A DNA stretch of 64,000 nucleotides, taken from assembly GCA_012862575.1 (NCBI GenBank), contig BLSF01000015.1, positions 247,545-311,544 on the forward strand, written 5' to 3'. Both the position numbers and the translations under genes were made by a program. Position 1 is the stretch's first letter; the number at the start of each line of letters is the position of its first letter. The notes beneath the pieces were generated by a model, which did no database searches, had not been told where the DNA came from, and was given only the letters and a program-made list of their open reading frames with translations. Source of the stretch: Parietichytrium sp. I65-24A (Eukaryota; Sar; Bigyra; Thraustochytrida; Thraustochytriidae). Shown one piece after another: positions 58,123 through 64,000 of this stretch.

Positions 58123-59525
58123 CTAGGAAATCTCGGCGCTGGCCTGCTCATGGCTTCTTTTCGGTTTTCCGAGCTCCAAGATGTAGCCATTCATCCCGCC
58201 CATGCTTATCCTGTCTTGTCGGTGCCATGTAAACTTTGATCTGGCTGCCCAGTTCTTTTTAAGTTTCGTAATTCCTCCGGCGTCTGCCGACAAAACAATA
58301 GCTCTCGAGGCAGCGGGACCAGAGCGCAGCGTTCGCACAAATTCACAGATAGAGTTTGCGTAGAGGGATACGTTATTCTTCTTTGAACCGCAACGCTTGC
58401 CAAATGGGAGGTCTGTCACCACCCGATCAACAAACTCGTCTCGTATTGGTAGATGCTGTGCGTCCCACTGAACCACATCCAAATATCCAGCTGCAGGTGA
58501 ATTTCCAAAGTTGTGGCGCATTTTGTTGACGCATTCGAGATCAACGTCTCCGCCCACACAGAATAACTTTTCGCCAATTTCCAGGGCCGCGATCTCTACA
58601 ATCGTTCCAGAACCAGCCATCGGGTCGACAAGAATATCGCCAATACGCGGGTTGGACGCTTTGGAGAGGCAGTATCCAAATACACCCTTTAACGGCGTTG
58701 AGACGGTCTGACGATCGTATTGCAGCATAGTTTTTTGCCATAGAGGCGAGTCTGAGATTGGGATACCGACTTGCAAGAAGGTATCCTTGGCGCACACATA
58801 GACTGGAAGGTTTGGCTGCGACAAACTGCCTTCCCAACTAGGATTGCAGGTACTAATGCCGAGATATGTAGCTTTGCCGAGCTCTGAGCCGGTGAACTTG
58901 TGCTTGCCCGATCTTTTCTTCTCGACATAAAACAAGACCTTCTCCATTTCGTCCTCTCCGTTGAAGGCGCACCTGCACCGAACGGCCGACTCCCATGCAT
59001 CTCTCGCAACTGTAGAGACCGCGTTTTGCACGGCATCCAAAGCTTGCTCGGTTTGCCCACTGGCAAACGATCGCCAAAGTCAATGTCTCAATGTCTCGCC
59101 CTCCGTGAACCATGAGCCCCCGCCAAAGCCGCACCACCAACATTTGCCCTCATCATGACAGGCATCGAGCACCTCGCACAATCCTGAGCCGACAAACCTT
59201 CCCAACAGCTTCATCCGCCACCTTCCATCGCAACTTACTCAAGCCCCTCCACCTTGCGGCCCAACACACAAAGGTACACCTTCTCTGGGCACCGCAGCGT
59301 GCGAATCTTCTCCGCGAGCTCACGCGCGTCAGTGCTCGCGCGGCTTTGCAAATTCCATACAACGTTTCCCTCTCCAGAACCTTGCGCCAAGCCGCCTTCT
59401 CCAAACGACGACTCGAGCTCCGCGCGAAGTAGCTTTTCAAAGCCCAAAGGAATCGTGCACCAAAGAGAGATACTCTGTGCCCCGCCCAACTCGCTCTCTC
59501 GGCTCATTTCGTCCTCTTGCTTCAT
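58123..59525 (-). CDS. THUMP-domain tRNA guanine-N2 methyltransferase (THUMPD2/3-like), one intron
   Basis: Exon 1 is 59239-59525 and exon 2 is 58123-59059, separated by a 179-bp GT-AG intron (CTTGA|GTAAGT to TTTGCCAG|TGGGC on the minus strand). Joining gives GA+T, and the frame continues as DGQTEQALDAV. About 407 residues in all. Exon 1 carries the start of the THUMP-type region (CTIPLGFEKLLRAELESSFG). Exon 2 carries the remaining basic RNA-binding part and a Rossmann-type methyltransferase. The SAM-binding motif is DPMAGSGTIVEIAAL, with VGGDVD after the next strand, and the catalytic TDLPFGKR corresponds to the (D/N)LPFG/NPPY-type motif of guanine-N2 methyltransferases. THUMPD3 and THUMPD2 make m2G in tRNA or in U6 snRNA with TRMT112. 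Which target applies here is open. The protein is shorter than human homologues (about 500), chiefly in the THUMP part. Confidence 0.85.
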
Positions 59526-59895
59526 CTCACAGCTCTTGCTCTTGCCCTTGCTCTTGCCCTTGCTCTTGCCGAACGTTGGCCAGCGTTCGCGACCTTCGGC
59601 TACCAGCTTGTACGATCGAAGGACTTGCGGACTCAGTAACGGAGGGAGTATTGCATGTGCTCCTGTCCGAGATGTAGGACGTGGTAGAACTGCCCTTCTT
59701 TGTCACACTCCATCCATCTCCGTCCCGCGATAGCAAGAGGAAGAGCATGTGTCGAATGAGATCGATTGAAGTGAAGGTGATTGGCTCTGTGGAGACATGG
59801 TGTTAGCTTGGTCGCCCATCGGTTGGCAGGGAATCAAGAAGGATATGCCTTAGAAAACATGAAACTGATTGCGAAGAGTTGAAGAGTTTCGTGAA
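59526..59895. other. Intergenic region with TTGCTC repeats
   Basis: Promoter side of the methyltransferase gene. GCTCTTGCCCTT repeats at about 59530-59572 are purine-rich on that gene's sense strand. The 3' flank of the next minus-strand gene lies to the right. No gene was seen. Confidence 0.4.
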
Positions 59896-61077
59896 CTATT
59901 TCTGTAGAGTAGCGTACTGTGCGAGCTGCGCTTTAAGCATGCGGTCCTTTGCAGAGTTGTGCGACTGCTCTTGTTTTGCTTTTGCGCGCTGTTCGTTGCG
60001 TTGCTCTGCTGTCAGAGCGCTATATTCTTTCGATTTCTGTTGTTTTTGATGAGCTTTCAAATTGCGAAAGTGCTGTAAAATATCTTTTTGAAGGGCCACG
60101 TTGCCCGGCTTCGCAGGCTCGCTCTCTTTAATCGGTGAATGAGTTGCTTTCGCAGGCCTGTTAGCTGCTGTAGAGCTTATCACGTCTTGTTTGCCTTGTG
60201 TGTCAGTCCCCACAGAAACATCAGGGTTGGGGTCTTCCACACAATCGTCAGCCCGACGGTCCTGAGCAGTTGCGTTGACATCAAAATCGACGTCGACATC
60301 GCTTTTGTCTTCTTCTTCTTCTTCGTCTTCCTCGCCTGCTTCTTTCTTCCCGACGACACTTTGCTCGGCAACTTGCGCTTTCAGCTTTACGCTTCTACAC
60401 TCATCTTCGTATCGAAAGCACGTGGCAAGAATCTCAAGCGTCGCAAGCCAGAGTAATTTGTCCTCAAAGTTGAAGCAGTCGATGGTGACCACCCAAACCC
60501 TCCCGTCCTGGCGTATTTTGGAAAGTTGGATGCTAGTTGTCGGTATTCCCATATCCCTCGTGACAATATCATACTCGCGCATGTCAAGCTCCTCGCTGAC
60601 CTGTTGCAATCTTTTCGAGTCGCTACACACGACTAGTTTTGAGCCTCGCACATAAGCCCACTTTGTCATTCCTTGGTACCCAACCTTGCCACACAATCTC
60701 ATAACATTTTGGTTCATGCGGAAGACGCGGCACGAGGGCCTCTCTCCAGAATAACTCTGCCAAAGCTCTGAGTACGGCAGCTGTGTGTTTGTTGAAGCCC
60801 TGGTGCCAAAGAGCACTTTTGGATAGGCGCCAATCACAAACCCAGGTTTGCTATTGATAATCTCCCTGCTGATTGCCACGCCTGCAAAGTTGGCGAAAAC
60901 TGGAGCCTGCTCGTGCGTTCGCTCAATTCTAGCATAAAGGCCGTCCACAGCTTCATCCTCCGACCCGCAAACCAAGACATACCTAGGAGCGCCATTCCCG
61001 AGTTGCGAAGCAAACGCCTTGAATTCCTTCAGGGCCAGCCCGTGCCCTTGCAAGTCCTCGCTGCCAAGTCGAAACAT
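59896..61077 (-). CDS. Unrecognised protein with acidic middle and basic C-terminal helix
   Basis: 393 residues from the ATG at 61077 (the frame continues 27 codons upstream to a GTG only). I do not recognise it. Residues about 1-225 look globular. They include RYVLVCGSEDEAVDGLYARI, a PVFANFAGVAISRE...GFVIGAYPKVLFGT stretch and an ELWQSYSGERPSCRVFR segment, a spacing that faintly recalls small beta-rich VDGxYxRxxxxxxxxPVY domains of algal and protist proteins. Then come WVVTIDCFNFEDKLLWLATLEIL, an acidic run (EEDEEEEEDKSDVDVDFDV, about 245-265), a low-complexity linker, and a basic, Q/K-rich coiled-coil tail (about 325-390). No signal peptide or membrane span is seen. Nuclear or ribonucleoprotein association would suit the charge pattern, but this is a guess. 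Confidence 0.75.
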   Translation of the reverse strand: MFRLGSEDLQGHGLALKEFKAFASQLGNGAPRYVLVCGSEDEAVDGLYARIERTHEQAPVFANFAGVAISREIINSKPGFVIGAYPKVLFGTRASTNTQLPYSELWQSYSGERPSCRVFRMNQNVMRLCGKVGYQGMTKWAYVRGSKLVVCSDSKRLQQVSEELDMREYDIVTRDMGIPTTSIQLSKIRQDGRVWVVTIDCFNFEDKLLWLATLEILATCFRYEDECRSVKLKAQVAEQSVVGKKEAGEEDEEEEEDKSDVDVDFDVNATAQDRRADDCVEDPNPDVSVGTDTQGKQDVISSTAANRPAKATHSPIKESEPAKPGNVALQKDILQHFRNLKAHQKQQKSKEYSALTAEQRNEQRAKAKQEQSHNSAKDRMLKAQLAQYATLQK

Positions 61078-61802
61078 GCTCGTTCGTCGCCAACGAAGCT
61101 CTTCCAACGCCTGCGCGGATGGGAGCCTCTCCTCTTCTCCTCTTCTCCTCTTCTCCACTTCTCCTCAGCGATCTTCGCTGCTCACTGCATATCTTCGAAG
61201 CAATCTGCGGTCCCGTTCCACCGCCGCTGCGGCCCGCTCACTTTCAGTCCACTTTCCAATTTTCGTCTTTCTTGAATTTTGCAAGTTCACCCCAATCAAG
61301 TGTGCATGGTGCACACTTCAGAAAATTGCACAAACATACCCAACGCGGCTATGAGTGTTCTATGTAATAATATAATCCCAGGGTAAGGATGCGAGGTATT
61401 GATCACCTGGTCGTGTAAAGTAGCACTTGAGTCACGTCATACCGAACGCAGTGTTACCCTCCTGCAAAGCCGATTTGGATCAGCGAGTTCCGAGTTAAAG
61501 TACGGGTGCCTGAGCTCGTAGCAAAAGCACGTGGAATGGGAGGATGCGAGTTAATCGGAAGGTGTAAGGCGTCCATCGAGGGCTGATTTCGCGGACTCTG
61601 ACGGAGATCTGGCTGGCGTGTGCCACACGTGGAAAGATACACTTACCCAGCGTGCCAGGTGTATCCTGCTGTAGAACAGATTCGAGAAGGACAGCGCGAA
61701 AGAGTAAGTGAACGCAACGTGAGCGCGCAGAGACGAGACGAAGTGTCTAACTTTTGTGGAGTAGGTCGTCAGTAACTGGGAGAACAGAAGAAGCAGGCAA
61801 AA
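61078..61802. other. Divergent intergenic region
   Basis: Head-to-head region of the unrecognised minus-strand gene and the aldolase gene. CTCTTCTCC repeats lie at about 61128-61165 (purine-rich on the minus sense strand). AGAACAGAAGAAGCAGGCAA directly precedes the aldolase ATG. No other feature was seen. Confidence 0.45.
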
Positions 61803-63189
<1,387 letters not shown>

Positions 63190-63955
63190 GTTAATTTACA
63201 ATCCACAGCCAATGAGTAATCAACCCACTTTTGCTTGGAAAGGGATAGATAGATGTTCATCGGACCTTGCGATGAGAACCAACGCCAACGTGGAGACGGA
63301 CTTTTGGTCCAGACCCTCCGCATCATCACGTTCACGGCTTCCCGTCTTTTAATCCGTCATCGATCGTCGCCACCAGCAGGCGCATCCCATCCCATTCCAC
63401 TCCCTGTCCACTTTGTCGTCTTCGTTCGACTCAGTGAAGCCACGAAGTGAGAGCGTAAACAAACCCTATCGGAAGGTGGGGTGCGTTCGCCTCAGTCTAC
63501 TTAAATAAGAAACCCAAATCCCAATCTCGGTACGTATGCCTATCTATCCGAGCATTATGCAATAGAAATGCGGACCCCATTTCACCCACCCACCCGTCTG
63601 TGGCCACTGCGTTCACTGCATCCACTGCATCCACTGCTCCGGTGAGAGCAAAGGACGCGCGAGACTCCAGCGAGGGGAACCCCTTTTCAATCGCTGTTCC
63701 TAGCTCCTAGCTCCTTGCTCCTTGCCATTCCTTGCCATTCCTTGTCATTCCTTGTCATTCCTTGTCATTCCTTGTCATTCCTTGTCTCTTGCTTTGCTGT
63801 CTAATCACCCACTTTGCTTACTTTGCTTACTTTGCTTACTTTGCTCATCCTGCTTCTTCTCCCTTGCCGCGCAGAGAGCAGAGAGCAGAGAACAGAGAAC
63901 AGAGAACAGAAATAGAGAGCAGAGAGCAGAGAGCAGAGAGAGGGATCAGAGAGCC
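63190..63955. other. Intergenic region with tandem repeats
   Basis: 3' flank of the aldolase gene followed by simple repeats leading to the next start: (CCTTGTCATT)n at about 63720-63785, (TTTGCTTAC)n at about 63813-63845, and (AGAGAGCAGAGAACAG)-type purine-rich repeats at about 63875-63945. Confidence 0.6.
63720..63945. repeat. Cluster of short tandem repeats before the last gene
   Basis: Three successive arrays: six to seven 10-bp units CCTTG(T/C)CATT, four 9-bp units TTTGCTTAC, then a purine-only array of GAGAGCAGA-type units just upstream of an ATG. Confidence 0.85.
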
Positions 63956-64000
63956 ATGTCGCTGTGTAGCGTGGGCGCTCTGGCGGTGCTGGACGATGCG
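63956..64000 (+). CDS. Start of a gene cut by the window edge
   Basis: The ATG at 63956 follows the same kind of purine-rich array that precedes most genes here and opens a frame of 15 codons, MSLCSVGALAVLDDA, running off the window. GC content rises as in other coding starts. The product cannot be identified from this piece. Confidence 0.45.
   Translation, partial: MSLCSVGALAVLDDA

Overview
The window is nuclear DNA of a unicellular eukaryote. It carries single-gene transcription units on both strands, GT-AG spliceosomal introns in a minority of genes, nuclear-type tRNA genes, and families restricted to or typical of eukaryotes (CLPTM1, ALIX/BRO1, SWEET, WH2 and CCDC53-like actin regulators, THUMP-type tRNA methyltransferase, class I aldolase). 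Genes are mostly intronless, and intergenic DNA is long, with many CT/GA, AAAC and GGAA simple repeats. This suits an intron-poor protist such as a labyrinthulomycete-type stramenopile or a red alga, but the sequence alone does not settle which. No virus-derived element, LTR element, insertion sequence or CRISPR array was recognised.

Left part (1-8.4 kb): a low-complexity, probably myristoylated protein (515-1084, minus), a CLPTM1-family membrane protein (3557-5212, minus), a small zinc-ribbon protein resembling the RNase MRP factor C18orf21/RMP24 (5899-6507, minus), two near-identical tRNA-Leu(CAG) genes (6865 and 7157), and a Q-rich protein with a VPxGVxPGxxF-type domain (7837-8376). From 8.4 to 20.8 kb no gene is convincing. 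That stretch holds a pyrimidine-rich tract, a possible cryptic spliced gene near 8.5-9.2 kb, and one candidate structured RNA near 14.85 kb.

Middle (20.8-44.2 kb): a large secreted Cys-containing repeat protein, a proline-rich WH2 protein with a CCDC53-like tail, and a complete leucine-rich-repeat protein ending in an IpaH/SspH-type NEL E3 ubiquitin ligase domain, the most unexpected gene of the window. Next come the two subunits of a fungal-type NADPH sulfite reductase (MET10-like flavoprotein, minus; MET5-like hemoprotein, plus). They are arranged head to head around a 3.9-kb intergenic region, and both carry pyruvate:ferredoxin-oxidoreductase-like modules.

Right part (46.5-64 kb): rhomboid protease, ALIX-like BRO1 protein with a C-terminal UBA-like segment, O-fucosyltransferase-like type II membrane protein, SWEET sugar transporter (one intron), membrane-anchored short-chain dehydrogenase, THUMPD2/3-like tRNA methyltransferase (one intron), an unrecognised acidic/basic protein, class I fructose-bisphosphate aldolase (four introns), and the first 15 codons of a further gene at the edge.

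Two window-wide signals stand out. The 9-mer TGACWGTGA occurs 13 times outside coding sequence, against about one expected. A purine-rich tract also lies on the sense strand within a few hundred bases upstream of nearly every start codon.
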